The position numbers were made by a program, and so were the translations under genes. From Sphingomonadales bacterium (GTDB lineage Bacteria; Pseudomonadota; Alphaproteobacteria; Sphingomonadales; Sphingomonadaceae): DNA of 37,955 nt. Shown piece after piece: positions 25,020-34,226 of the stretch. The stretch is taken from assembly GCA_013791705.1 (NCBI GenBank), contig VMTF01000022.1, positions 1-37,955 of the forward strand, in the 5' to 3' direction. Position 1 is the stretch's first letter. Each line of letters starts with the position of its first letter. The notes under the pieces are model-generated. The model did not search any database, had not been told where the DNA came from, and saw only the letters and a list, made by a program, of their open reading frames with translations.

Positions 25020-26786
25020 TCATTGGCGGGCAATGTAGGCGCGCCAGCCGCCGAGCGCGGTGATGTCTTCCGCGCCGACCATCGCGCGCGGTTCGGAGAC
25101 GAAGCCCTTGACCATCGATCCGTCGGCCAGCGTGACCGTGCCGATCGCCAGCGGCGGCGGAACTTCGGCGACGAACGCGCCGAAGGCGGCCATGTCCAAC
25201 TCGTAGATTTCGACCTGGATCGGCCCGCCGGTCTGATCGTGGACCAGCGCGGGCTTGAACGGCGGGGTGTAGGTCATCGCGTAGAGCCGGTAGGTCGGCG
25301 CGGTTTGCGTCGTGGTGATGTGGACCGCATCGCGCGTGGTGAGCTGCCAGTGCAGCGGCATGCCTTCAAGGTGTGCGCCGACGACGGCCAGTCGGATCTT
25401 TTCCACGTGATCTCCAATGTCAAATTCGGGGTTGGGAACGGGAGTGCCCCAGTGCGCCGCCATGTCGAGCAGTGCGCGGTCGGCTCCGGCGGGCGCGAAG
25501 AAACTGATCCCGAAGCCGGTGCCGTTCAGACGGAAGCCTGCGGGCACGGCGATGGCGGCCATGTCGAGCAGATTCACGAAATTGGTGTACGTGCCGAAGT
25601 GGCTGTTGAGCATGACCGGGTGCGCGAGCAGTTCAGCCACCCGGTAGATGGTAGGCGAAGTCGGCACCGCGAGGGCATCGACCGATTGCCACAGCGCCTC
25701 GGCCGCGCGGGCATATTCGAGCAACTGGTATTGGCCGCGAAAGGCCTCGACCGCGCTGACCGCGTTGCCCGAGGCGACGATTTCGCGCACGGTAGGATCA
25801 ATTTCGCCGGGCCGGTCGCGCAGCATGGCTTCCAGCGCGGCGGTGCGTTCGGCCACCCACGGGCCGTTGTAGAGCAGTTTGGCCGCTTCGAGCAGCGGGG
25901 CGATATCGACTTCGACGAGTGTGTAGCCGAGGCCGGCCAGCCGGGCGAGCGCCCGGTCATAGAGCACTTCGGCTTCGAAATCGCTGAACCACGGGCGCTG
26001 GGCGGCGAGCGGCACGCCGAGCGTGGTGCCGACCGGGACATCGGCGATCCGGCGCGCATAGACGTCAGCGGGATCGAACCCGGCGGCGATATCGTCGACC
26101 AGCGCGGCGTCGGCGGCGTCCGCCGTGAACACGGTGATGCAATCGAGCGAGCGGCAGGCCGGAACCAGGCCGGTCGTGCTCCAGCGGCCCTTGGTGGGCT
26201 TGAGCCCGACCAGGCCGTTGAACGAGGCCGGGACGCGGCCCGAGCCGGCGGTGTCGGTGCCGAGCGCGAAAGGTACCAGGCCCGCGCCGACCGCGACCGC
26301 CGAGCCGGAGCTGGAGCCGCCGCTGACATAGGCCAGATTGAACACGCAGCGCGGGGCGCCATGGGGGCTGCGGGTGCCGTTGAGGCCGGTGGCGAACTGA
26401 TCGAGGTTGGTCTTGCCGACCGGAATGGCTCCGGCATCGCACAGGCGCTGGACCACTTCCGCATGGCGTTCGGGCCGATAGGCGAAGGCCGGGCAGGCGG
26501 CGGTGGTTTCGAGCCCGGCGACGTCGATGTTGTCCTTCACCGCGAAGGGCACGCCGGCCAGCGGAAGATCCTCTCCGGCGGCCACCCGGGCATCGACCGC
26601 GCGGGCCATGGCGAGGAGATCGGCCGGGGCGAAGCGGCTGATCCACGCCTGTGGCTGGATCGCATCGTAGGCTTCGATCCGGGCGAGCGTGTCGCGCGCG
26701 ACCTGCTCGGCGGAAGTCTGGCCGGAGCGGACAGCTTCGGCGATGGCGCGGGCGGGCGTGGGGGCGGTGGGAGCGATCATGCTCAT
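25020..26786 (-). CDS. atzF: Allophanate hydrolase
   Basis: Hydrolyses allophanate (carboxyurea) to ammonia and CO2, the last step of urea or guanidine breakdown. The 588-residue protein has an amidase-signature domain with the catalytic triad K84, S158 and S182 (VKDNID, GGSSSGSA, DTAGSGR) and the C-terminal domain (about 460-588) found in bacterial AtzF that helps decarboxylate the product. The start ATG overlaps the carboxylase stop by 4 bp (ATGA), showing tight coupling of the last two enzymes. Confidence 0.93.
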   Translation of the reverse strand: MSMIAPTAPTPARAIAEAVRSGQTSAEQVARDTLARIEAYDAIQPQAWISRFAPADLLAMARAVDARVAAGEDLPLAGVPFAVKDNIDVAGLETTAACPAFAYRPERHAEVVQRLCDAGAIPVGKTNLDQFATGLNGTRSPHGAPRCVFNLAYVSGGSSSGSAVAVGAGLVPFALGTDTAGSGRVPASFNGLVGLKPTKGRWSTTGLVPACRSLDCITVFTADAADAALVDDIAAGFDPADVYARRIADVPVGTTLGVPLAAQRPWFSDFEAEVLYDRALARLAGLGYTLVEVDIAPLLEAAKLLYNGPWVAERTAALEAMLRDRPGEIDPTVREIVASGNAVSAVEAFRGQYQLLEYARAAEALWQSVDALAVPTSPTIYRVAELLAHPVMLNSHFGTYTNFVNLLDMAAIAVPAGFRLNGTGFGISFFAPAGADRALLDMAAHWGTPVPNPEFDIGDHVEKIRLAVVGAHLEGMPLHWQLTTRDAVHITTTQTAPTYRLYAMTYTPPFKPALVHDQTGGPIQVEIYELDMAAFGAFVAEVPPPLAIGTVTLADGSMVKGFVSEPRAMVGAEDITALGGWRAYIARQ

Positions 26787-29700
26787 GCGGGTTCGATCGC
26801 CAGGAGCGCGGCACCGGGCGTGACGGGCTGGCGTTCGGCGACGAAGAGCTTGCGAACGATGCCCGCGACGGATGCGTGAACCGGACTTTCCATTTTCATC
26901 GCCTCTATTATTGCAATGGTGTCGCCGGCCTGAACTTGCGCTCCTTCGGCGACTGCCCAGGACCACAGCACGCCGCCGAACGGAGCTTCGACTACGTCGC
27001 AGCCTGCGGGAACCGCGATTGCGGCGATGGCGGGGGCGGCTGCGGCTTCGCCCTCCAGCGCGGCGATGCGGCTGAATTCGCCGCGCGCTTCCCACTCGGC
27101 GCGTTCGGCGGCGAAGGCGGCTTCGCGGGTCTGCTGGAAGGTGGCGATCGAGTCCGCGTGGTCGCTGAGGAACTGGCGGTATTCAGAGAGGCGGAACGTG
27201 CCTTCCTCGATCCGGATCGCGCGGCGGCCGAGCGGGAAATCGCGGCGCCATTCGGTCAGTTCCTCGTGCCTGACGGGGAAGAAGCGGATGCGATCGAAGA
27301 ACCGCAGCAGCCATGGCTTGCCCCCGGTGAAGGCATCGGTCTGGCGCCACGAGTTCCACACCTGGATGGTGCGGCCGAACAGTTGGTAGCCGCCGGGGCC
27401 TTCCATCCCGTAGATGCACATATAGGCGCCGCCGATGCCGACCACGTTGGGCGGAGTCCAGGTGCGGGCGGGGTTGTATTTGGTGGTGACGAGGCGGTGG
27501 CGCGGATCGACCGGGGTGGCGACCGGCGCGCCGAGATAGACGTCGCCAAGGCCCATCACGAGGTATTCGGCATCGAACACGATCCGCTGCACGTCTTCCG
27601 CTGAAGCGAGGCCGTTGGCGCGGCGGATGAACTCGATATTGTCCGGGCACCACGGGGCATCGTCGCGGACCGAGGCGATATATTTGGCGATGGTTTCGTG
27701 GATCGCCGGATCGTCCCACGACAGCGGCAACCAGACGGTGCGGCTGGGGATCGCGAAATCGTCGAGGCCGCCGAGGCGCTCCTCGGCTTCTGCCAGCGCG
27801 GCGACGAGGCGGGCTTGCGGGAGCAGGCGGCTGTCGTGGTGGATCTGCACCGAACGGATGCCGGGGGTCACGTCGATGATGCCGGGCAGGCCGAGCTTGT
27901 CGAGTTCCAGCATCAGCGCGTGGACCCGCAGGCGCAGTTCGAGATCGAGCACGATCGGGCCATATTCGACCAGCAGGTGCTGATCGCCCTGGCGGCGGTA
28001 GCAGGCGGCCGGCCGATCGCCGGAGGCGGGGATCGCGTGGAGGATCGGGCTGCCGAGCCCGGCCGGGAGCGGCGCGGATGGCTGGTGCAGGATGCCCGCG
28101 ATCAGATCGTCCTGTTCGCACAGGGCGGCGGCGGCGCCGGCTTCGCTGACCGGGAGCAAGTGGACGCTATCGCCCGGAGCGAGCTGGCCGAGCTTCCACA
28201 AGTCCGCCGCGATCGTCACGAACGGGCAGACGAAGCCGCCGAGCGACGGGCCGTCCGGCCCGAGGATGATCGGCATGTCGCCGGTGAAGTCGATCGCGCC
28301 GATCGCATAGGCATTGTCGTGGATATTGGACGGGTGGAGCCCCGCCTCGCCGCCGTCGGCCCGCGCCCACTGCGGCTGGGGGCCGGTGAGGCGCACGCCG
28401 GTGCGGCTGGAGTTGTAGTGGACCTTCCACGCCGTCTCGCACAGCATCGCGACATCGGCCGCGGTGAAGAAGTCCGGCGCGCCGTGGGGGCCATAGAGGA
28501 CGCGGACGGTCCAGTGCCGCGTCGGTTCGGGGAGCGGCAGGGCGGCAGGATCGAGCGGAGCGGTCGTGCGGTCGTGCGCGAGGTGGAGCGCGTCGCCGGC
28601 CAGCACCGCGCGCCCGGCGTGGCCGCCGAACCCGCCGAGCGTGAAGGCGGCGCGGCTGCCGAGGAACTTCGGCGCGGCGATGCCGCCCGCAACCAGCAGA
28701 TAGCCGCGCATCCCGGCGCCCGTGACGCGGCCGATCTGGAGGACTTGTCCGGCGACCACATCGAACGGCTGCCAGCAGGGGACCGGCGCGCCGTCGAGCT
28801 TCGCGCCGAACTCGGCGCCCGCCAGGCAGACGCGCGCCGGTGTATCGAACTGGAGGGTCGGCCCGGCGGCGGTGAATTCGAGCCCGGCCGCGCCATCGGC
28901 ATTGCCGAGCAGGCGGTTGCCGAGCCGGAACGACAGCGCGTCCATCGGTCCTGACGGGGGCACGCCGACATCCCAGAAGCCGATCCGGCCCGGATAGTCC
29001 TGCACGGTGGTGGCGGGGCCGCCCGCCAGCACGCGGATCGTCTGCGGATGCCAGGGAATGGTGGCGAGCGCGCCGGTCGAAACATTGCCGCTGGTGAAGA
29101 CGTCCGAAGCGATGACTTCGCGCAGCCAGTCCAGATTGGTCTCGATGCCGGACAGGCGGGTATCGTCGAGCGCATCCTGCAGCGCGTCGATCGCTGCGGC
29201 GCGGGTGGGGGCGGTGACGATCAGCTTGGCCAGCATCGGATCGTAGAACGCCGAAACCTGGCTGCCGGCGGTGACCCAGCCATCGACGCGAGGGCCTGCG
29301 GGAAATTCGACTTCGGTGAGCAGGCCGGAACTGGGGCGGAAATCCTGCCCCGGGTCTTCGGCATAGAGCCGGACCTGGATCGACGCGCCCTGCGGGTTTG
29401 CCGCGAAGGCATCGAGGAACGCGAAGTCACCGGCCGCGCCGCGCACCATCCATTCGACCAGATCGACCCCGGTGACCTGTTCGGTGACGCCGTGTTCGAC
29501 CTGCAGGCGGGTGTTGACTTCGAGGAAGTAGAAATCGTCGCGCGCGGGATCGTAGAGGAACTCGACCGTGCCGGCCGAGAGGTAATGCGCGCCCGCGGTC
29601 AACCGGACGGCTGCTTCGATCATTGCCGCGCGGGTGGCGGCCGGGAGCAGCGGGGCGGGGGTTTCCTCGACGACCTTCTGGTTGCGCCGCTGGAGCGAGC

Positions 29701-30382
29701 AATCGCGTTCGCCCAGCGCCACAACGTGCCCCTGTCCGTCGCCGAACACCTGCACCTCGATGTGGCGGGCGGTTTCGACATAGGCTTCGAGGAAAACGCC
29801 GCCATTGCCGAAATTGCCCGCGCCAAGCCGCACCACGCTGGCAAAGGCTTCGGCGAGTTCGGCGGACGATCGGCAGATCTTCATGCCGATCCCGCCGCCA
29901 CCGGCGGTGGCCTTGAGGATCACCGGGTAGCCGATGCCTTCGGCCGCCGCGACAGCCGCCGCCGAGTCGGTCAGCAGACCGGTCCCCGGCGCGAGCGCCA
30001 CGCCGTGCGCCTCGGCCAGTTCGCGGGCCGAGTGCTTGAGCCCGAAGGCGGTGATGTTGTCGGCGGTCGGCCCGATGAACACGATCCCCGCATCGGCGCA
30101 GGCGGCGGCGAATTCGGTGCTCTCCGACAGGAAGCCGTAGCCGGGGTGGATCGCTTCGGCGCCGGTCGCCCGGGCGGCGGCAAGGATCGCCGGGATGTTC
30201 AGGTAGCTCTCGGCGGCGGGAGCAGGCCCGATCCGCACCGCTTCGTCCGCCTGGGCGACGTGGAGCGAGCTGGCGTCGGCATCTGAAAAGACCGCGACCG
30301 AGCCCACGCCCATCGCCCGCAAGGTGCGGATGATCCGGCAGGCGATCGCGCCGCGATTGGCGATGAGAACCTTGGTGAACAT
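26783..30382 (-). CDS. Biotin-dependent urea/guanidine carboxylase
   Basis: A 1199-residue single-chain biotin carboxylase. In order: biotin carboxylase with ATP-grasp (about 1-450), a KipA/KipI-like carboxyltransferase region (about 470-1100), and a biotinyl domain with EAMKMES, lysine K1163. It is usually annotated as urea carboxylase. Next to a DUF1989 pair such enzymes are established in several bacteria to prefer guanidine, making carboxyguanidine that the DUF1989 deiminase turns into allophanate. I therefore favour guanidine, but the substrate cannot be proven from sequence. It starts 14 bp after the second DUF1989 gene and overlaps allophanate hydrolase by 4 bp. Confidence 0.9.
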   Translation of the reverse strand: MFTKVLIANRGAIACRIIRTLRAMGVGSVAVFSDADASSLHVAQADEAVRIGPAPAAESYLNIPAILAAARATGAEAIHPGYGFLSESTEFAAACADAGIVFIGPTADNITAFGLKHSARELAEAHGVALAPGTGLLTDSAAAVAAAEGIGYPVILKATAGGGGIGMKICRSSAELAEAFASVVRLGAGNFGNGGVFLEAYVETARHIEVQVFGDGQGHVVALGERDCSLQRRNQKVVEETPAPLLPAATRAAMIEAAVRLTAGAHYLSAGTVEFLYDPARDDFYFLEVNTRLQVEHGVTEQVTGVDLVEWMVRGAAGDFAFLDAFAANPQGASIQVRLYAEDPGQDFRPSSGLLTEVEFPAGPRVDGWVTAGSQVSAFYDPMLAKLIVTAPTRAAAIDALQDALDDTRLSGIETNLDWLREVIASDVFTSGNVSTGALATIPWHPQTIRVLAGGPATTVQDYPGRIGFWDVGVPPSGPMDALSFRLGNRLLGNADGAAGLEFTAAGPTLQFDTPARVCLAGAEFGAKLDGAPVPCWQPFDVVAGQVLQIGRVTGAGMRGYLLVAGGIAAPKFLGSRAAFTLGGFGGHAGRAVLAGDALHLAHDRTTAPLDPAALPLPEPTRHWTVRVLYGPHGAPDFFTAADVAMLCETAWKVHYNSSRTGVRLTGPQPQWARADGGEAGLHPSNIHDNAYAIGAIDFTGDMPIILGPDGPSLGGFVCPFVTIAADLWKLGQLAPGDSVHLLPVSEAGAAAALCEQDDLIAGILHQPSAPLPAGLGSPILHAIPASGDRPAACYRRQGDQHLLVEYGPIVLDLELRLRVHALMLELDKLGLPGIIDVTPGIRSVQIHHDSRLLPQARLVAALAEAEERLGGLDDFAIPSRTVWLPLSWDDPAIHETIAKYIASVRDDAPWCPDNIEFIRRANGLASAEDVQRIVFDAEYLVMGLGDVYLGAPVATPVDPRHRLVTTKYNPARTWTPPNVVGIGGAYMCIYGMEGPGGYQLFGRTIQVWNSWRQTDAFTGGKPWLLRFFDRIRFFPVRHEELTEWRRDFPLGRRAIRIEEGTFRLSEYRQFLSDHADSIATFQQTREAAFAAERAEWEARGEFSRIAALEGEAAAAPAIAAIAVPAGCDVVEAPFGGVLWSWAVAEGAQVQAGDTIAIIEAMKMESPVHASVAGIVRKLFVAERQPVTPGAALLAIEPA

Positions 30383-30396
30383 GGGCGGTCCCGGTT

Positions 30397-31029
30397 TCAC
30401 CCGGCCACGATCATGCGCACGGGGGTGGGGTTGAAACCGTTGCAGGGATTGTTGATCTGCGGGCAGTTCGAGACGACCACGTCGACATCCATCTCGGCCC
30501 GCACATCGACCATCAGGCCCGGGGCGGAGATGCCGTCGACGATGCCGAGCGCGCCATCGGCTTCCACGGGCACATTCATGAAGAAGTTGATGTTCGAGAC
30601 CATGTCGCGCTTGCCGCGCCCGACCCGGACGTTGGCATCGAGAAAATTGTCGACGCAGGCGTGCTGGCTCTTGGTGTGGTGGCCATAGCGCAGCGTGTTG
30701 CTCTCGCAAGAGCAGGCGCCGCCGATGGTGTCGTGATACGCGACGTTCGTGGCGGTGAGCGTCATCATCGGCCGGCCCTCGTTGGAGCGCAGGACCGCGC
30801 CTTCCTTCAGGAAGATATTGCCCTGCGCGGCGATGGTGGCCTGCGCGCAATAACGCTCGCCATCGTCGGCGGCGCAATAGACGAGGAAATCGACCGCCTG
30901 GTTGCCCTCGACGTCGACGATCCGGAGCGTCTGGCCCTGCATCACGCGGTGCAGCCACGGCGCGCGGGCGGGGACGATTTCATCGTGGACTATGGCTCCG
31001 GGGAGCCCTGCAAGTGCCGGATCAGCCAT
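30397..31029 (-). CDS. DUF1989 protein, UAAP2-type (carboxyguanidine deiminase subunit)
   Basis: A 210-residue protein annotated in many genomes as urea carboxylase-associated protein 2. The UAAP1/UAAP2 pair has been shown in other bacteria (CgdAB) to deiminate carboxyguanidine to allophanate. Candidate metal-binding residues lie in CSCESNTLRYGHH and NINFFMNVPV, as in the family. It lies 14 bp after the UAAP1-type gene and 14 bp before the carboxylase. GGAG is about 10 nt upstream of the ATG. Confidence 0.9.
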   Translation of the reverse strand: MADPALAGLPGAIVHDEIVPARAPWLHRVMQGQTLRIVDVEGNQAVDFLVYCAADDGERYCAQATIAAQGNIFLKEGAVLRSNEGRPMMTLTATNVAYHDTIGGACSCESNTLRYGHHTKSQHACVDNFLDANVRVGRGKRDMVSNINFFMNVPVEADGALGIVDGISAPGLMVDVRAEMDVDVVVSNCPQINNPCNGFNPTPVRMIVAG

Positions 31030-31043
31030 CTGAATTGCGCTCC

Positions 31044-31859
31044 TTACCTTGCGTGATAATCTTCGGTGTTGAGAAAGGCGCGGGTCGCCTCGGGCGTGGC
31101 GCCGCGCACCGGATCGTCGGGCGGCGTGACCGCGCCCTGCCATGCGGTGACGCGCAGCGGGGTGACGCTCCATTGCGCGCGCGGATCGATCGCGTGCGGA
31201 CAATTCGCCAGCACCACGATCAGGTCCATCTCGGCCCGCAGCAGTACGTGGCGACCCGGTTCGAACGGGCCAATCTGTGGCACGGTCGCGCCATTGGCGG
31301 CGATGGCCACGCTCTTGAACAGGTTGACGCAAGGGTGAACGTCCTTGCGGCCGAGCCCGTGCTTGGCGACACCGAGCATGAAGCGGTCGCGCGCGTTGGG
31401 ATGAGGCCCGTAGTTCTTGCCATCGCCGTATTTCCGGGCGTTCGAGGCTTCGTTCGATGCGCCGCAGAAGGCATCGTGGGTGCCGGCGGTGTCTTCGAGG
31501 ATCGACATCAGGACGCGGCCCATGTCGGACAGCAGCAGTTTGCCCGCGCCGAGATAGCCGTTCCACTGGACCTTCACCGTATCGGCGACATTGAGCCGTT
31601 CGAGCGGGTTTTCGGCGTTGAACACGAGCAGCGAGGCGCAGGCATCGCCGTGCAGGTCGATCAGCCGCAGCCGCGTGCCACGCGCGATCCGGTGTGAGGC
31701 ATAGCCGCCGGGGGCGACGGTTTCTTCCCATACGACCGCGCCCGGAGCGTCAGCGGCGGTGGCCGGGACGACCGGCATCGCCTCGACCTGCGTGCCTGCC
31801 ATCGCGCGGGCGTGGGCCTGCGCGGCATAAGGGTCGCCGGTCTGGCTGGGCTGGCTCAT
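31044..31859 (-). CDS. DUF1989 protein, UAAP1-type (carboxyguanidine deiminase subunit)
   Basis: A 271-residue member of DUF1989, the larger partner of the protein at 30397-31029. It has the family segments FCGASNEASN and HPCVNLFKSVAI, which correspond to the metal-binding region of the paralogue. With UAAP2 it should convert carboxyguanidine to allophanate and ammonia. The start ATG at 31859 overlaps the stop of the regulator gene by 4 bp, which supports this start over the in-frame ATG at 31916. Confidence 0.9.
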   Translation of the reverse strand: MSQPSQTGDPYAAQAHARAMAGTQVEAMPVVPATAADAPGAVVWEETVAPGGYASHRIARGTRLRLIDLHGDACASLLVFNAENPLERLNVADTVKVQWNGYLGAGKLLLSDMGRVLMSILEDTAGTHDAFCGASNEASNARKYGDGKNYGPHPNARDRFMLGVAKHGLGRKDVHPCVNLFKSVAIAANGATVPQIGPFEPGRHVLLRAEMDLIVVLANCPHAIDPRAQWSVTPLRVTAWQGAVTPPDDPVRGATPEATRAFLNTEDYHAR

Positions 31860-32323
31860 CGTGTCTCCTTCGACGAAAGGGGCGGAAGCAGGGCTGCGGT
31901 GGTGACCAATTGGCACTGCTGGACGCCGCGAACTTTCCGCAGTGCGTCACAAAGATTGTGCAGGCGCTGTGCGGTGCCCTGAACCAGCAGGACTTCGAGC
32001 GACTGGTCATCTTCAAGGAAGATATGCTGGCTGGAAATGGTTTCGGGGATGAAGCCCATCTCGACTTGCGCGAGGGCCTGGCGGATGCGGCCGGATTCGG
32101 CCCGGTAGACTAGCGTGATCGTGCCGGCAAGCACGGTTTCCGGCCGTTCACGGGCATTGTGCACGGCCAGTTCCTGGCGGATCAGCTCGGCGATCATTTG
32201 TGAACGGTTGGCCACTTCTCGCTCTGAAACCATCGCGTCGAGCTCTGAAAACAGCTCCGCCGGGAGGCTGATGCTGAGCCGGACAAGGGACGGCGCGGGG
32301 CCTTGATGAGCGGGGCTGGCCAT
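31856..32323 (-). CDS. NikR-like ribbon-helix-helix regulator
   Basis: A 155-residue regulator with a ribbon-helix-helix DNA-binding domain (about 12-55; VRLSISLPAELFSELD then SQMIAELIRQEL) and a C-terminal ACT-like domain as in NikR. In E. coli NikR nickel is held by H76, H87, H89 and C95. By my alignment H100 here matches H87, but F102 replaces H89 and S108 replaces C95. So nickel binding is unlikely and the effector may be organic. It is the first gene of the DUF1989-carboxylase operon, overlapping UAAP1 by 4 bp, and is probably its regulator. Confidence 0.85.
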   Translation of the reverse strand: MASPAHQGPAPSLVRLSISLPAELFSELDAMVSEREVANRSQMIAELIRQELAVHNARERPETVLAGTITLVYRAESGRIRQALAQVEMGFIPETISSQHIFLEDDQSLEVLLVQGTAQRLHNLCDALRKVRGVQQCQLVTTAALLPPLSSKETR

Positions 32324-32342
32324 GGCGGAAACTCCTACATAA

Positions 32343-32442
32343 TATTACGATTCAGGTAAAGAGTAATAAGTTTACCGCAGTGCAGCGCTTGAAAATCAGG
32401 CAGCGAGCGCGAGAATGCCTGTTTTTTAGGCAGTATTACGAT
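32343..32442. promoter_or_regulatory. Repeated TATTAC/GTAATA sites upstream of the guanidine-type operon
   Basis: TATTAC at 32343-32348 and its inverse GTAATA at 32363-32368 are 14 nt apart, and GTATTACGAT recurs at 32433-32442, sharing TATTACGAT with the first site. NikR family operators are widely spaced inverted half-sites, so these may bind the NikR-like regulator, whose gene starts just to the left. The region is AT-richer and lies between divergent genes. A 5-bp hairpin TGCCT/AGGCA around 32416-32432 adjoins the third site. Confidence 0.5.
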
Positions 32443-32485
32443 GCGTCAACTCGATAACACCCGGGATTCCGGCGTGCCAGGAGAA

Positions 32486-32501
32486 TGGCACGAACTTTGC
32501 T
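32486..32501 (+). promoter_or_regulatory. Sigma-54 promoter upstream of the porin gene
   Basis: TGGCACG-AACT-TTGCT at 32486-32501 matches the sigma-54 consensus (TGGCACG-N4-TTGCW) at every conserved base. GG at 32487-32488 and GC at 32499-32500 are exactly 10 nt apart. Transcription would start near 32512, about 37 bp before the porin ATG. Sigma-54 promoters need an enhancer-binding activator, commonly NtrC for nitrogen genes; I did not identify an enhancer site with confidence. Part of this motif also forms the inverted repeat GTGCCA/TGGCAC (32474-32491), probably by chance. Confidence 0.8.
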
Positions 32502-32548
32502 GGAAAATTTGTGCCAACACGGCACAGCCAATTCCTGAGGGGGAATTC

Positions 32549-33307
32549 ATGAAAAAAATCATCAAGGCCGCTCTTGCCACCACCGTTCTCGCTTCCGCTT
32601 TCGCCATCGCCGCTCCCGCATATGCGGAAGACGATGCCGGTCCGATCACGGTTTCGGGCAGCGCGACCATTGCGACCCAATACAGCCTGCGCGGCATTTC
32701 GCAGACCGACAACGACGCTGCGATCCAGGGTGGAATCACGATCGGACATGAGTCCGGCCTCTATGTCAGCACGTGGGCTTCGAACCTGGCCGGCTATGGC
32801 GACTTCGGCGGTTCGCACATGGAACTGGACCTGATCGCCGGCTATTCCAAGGATATCGGCGGCGTCTCGCTTGACGGCGGCTTCGTCTACTATGCCAATC
32901 CCGGCGTCAGCGGCGCCGACTTCTGGGAACTCTACGGTTCGGTCTCGGGCGATTTGGGCCCCGCCAATCTCAAGCTGGGCACATACTGGACGCCGAAGCA
33001 GGACTCGCTCGGCGGGCACAATATCTGGGTCTATTCGGACCTGGGCATTGCCATCCCGAACACGCCGATCACGCTGAAGGGCCACGTTGGCTATTCGGAC
33101 GGCACCACCGGCTACACCCGGGGCGGCGACGTGTTCGACTACAGCTTTGGCGCCGACATCGCCTGGAAGGCCCTGACGCTCAACGTCTCGTTCGTCGGGA
33201 CGGACATCGGCACGGCTCGCGGCAATGCCTTCTGGGGCGGCGGCGCTGCCTCCGGCCATGACATCACCAAGGGTCGCGTCGTGGCTTCGCTCACCGCCGC
33301 CTTCTGA
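32549..33307 (+). CDS. TorF-family putative porin
   Basis: A 252-residue outer-membrane protein: signal peptide about 1-26 (AYAE), then short amphipathic beta-strands with SLRGISQTDNDAAIQGG and a C-terminal phenylalanine, matching the TorF-like porin family. It probably lets a small solute cross the outer membrane. A GGGGG ribosome site lies just upstream. The sigma-54 promoter and the adjacent nitrogen operon suggest the solute is a nitrogen source such as urea or guanidine. Confidence 0.88.
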   Translation: MKKIIKAALATTVLASAFAIAAPAYAEDDAGPITVSGSATIATQYSLRGISQTDNDAAIQGGITIGHESGLYVSTWASNLAGYGDFGGSHMELDLIAGYSKDIGGVSLDGGFVYYANPGVSGADFWELYGSVSGDLGPANLKLGTYWTPKQDSLGGHNIWVYSDLGIAIPNTPITLKGHVGYSDGTTGYTRGGDVFDYSFGADIAWKALTLNVSFVGTDIGTARGNAFWGGGAASGHDITKGRVVASLTAAF

Positions 33308-33318
33308 TGACGGGGGGA

Positions 33319-33354
33319 CCCGCCGCCGCTTTGCCCTGGCGAAGCGGCGGCGGG
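33319..33354 (+). terminator. Strong hairpin between porin and ABC genes
   Basis: Perfect 13-bp arms CCCGCCGCCGCTT/AAGCGGCGGCGGG at 33319-33331 and 33342-33354 with a 10-nt loop, beginning 11 bp after the porin stop. There is no U-run, so it may attenuate or stabilise rather than end transcription. It could make the porin more abundant than the transporter in one transcript. Confidence 0.6.
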
Positions 33355-33409
33355 GCTGCCCTGCTTACCTGAATGCCTGCTCCAGCCGCGAAAGGTCGCA
33401 CAAGCACTC

Positions 33410-34225
33410 ATGCGGCTCGTCAACATCAAGCCCGCTCGCGGCGTGCGGCTCCTGATCGCCGCGATCCCGATCCTCGCGGTCCTCATCGTCTATGCGGTCT
33501 TCTCCACCGCCCGCGCCGAGGCCAATCCCAACGACAAGGTGCTGCCCACTTTCGTCGCGATGGGTCAGGCTGCCGTGCGCCTGTTCACCGAAACCGATCC
33601 GCGCACCGGCGAGATCACCGCGCTGGCCGATACCTCGGCGAGCCTGTGGCGGCTGGCAATGGGAGTCGGCATCGCCACGCTTTCCACGCTCCTGCTCGGC
33701 ATCGCGCTGGGCGTCGTGCCGCTGGTGCGCGCCGCGCTGGGGCCGATCATAACGATCATCGCCGTGATCCCGCCGATCGCGGTTCTGCCGATCCTGTTCA
33801 TCGCCCTGGGGCTGGGCGAGGCCTCCAAGATCGCGCTGATCGCGCTGGGCATCGCCCCCTACATGGTGCGCGACCTGGCCGGCCATGTCGCGGGGCTGCC
33901 GGCCGAACAATTCGTCAAGGCGCAGACGCTGGGAGCGAGCACCTGGCAACTGACCTTGCGCGTCGCCCTGCCGCAAGCGCTGCCACGGCTGATCGAAAGC
34001 CTGCGCCTCTCGATGGGACCGGCGTGGGTGTTCCTGATTTCGGCCGAGGCGATCGCTTCGGACGTGGGGCTGGGCTACCGGATATTCCTGGTCCGGCGCT
34101 ATCTCTCGATGGATATCATCCTGCCATATGTGGCGTGGATCTCGCTGCTCGCGATCCTGACCGACCTGGCGCTGCAGACGCTCAGCCGCAAGGCGTTCCC
34201 CTGGGCGCATGGCGGGGGGCACTGA
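33410..34225 (+). CDS. ABC transporter permease (NitT/TauT type)
   Basis: A 271-residue inner-membrane permease of the nitrate/taurine/sulfonate class. It has an N-terminal anchor helix, a short periplasmic part, then the BPD-transport domain. The EAA-type loop is visible as EQFVKAQTLGASTWQLTLRVALPQALP. Genes of this type often lie in urea carboxylase regions. It is followed by its ATPase 1 bp later. I see no substrate-binding-protein gene next to it. The ribosome site is weak (AAAGG); an ATG at 33373 lies in another frame. Confidence 0.88.
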   Translation: MRLVNIKPARGVRLLIAAIPILAVLIVYAVFSTARAEANPNDKVLPTFVAMGQAAVRLFTETDPRTGEITALADTSASLWRLAMGVGIATLSTLLLGIALGVVPLVRAALGPIITIIAVIPPIAVLPILFIALGLGEASKIALIALGIAPYMVRDLAGHVAGLPAEQFVKAQTLGASTWQLTLRVALPQALPRLIESLRLSMGPAWVFLISAEAIASDVGLGYRIFLVRRYLSMDIILPYVAWISLLAILTDLALQTLSRKAFPWAHGGGH

Positions 34226-34226
34226 C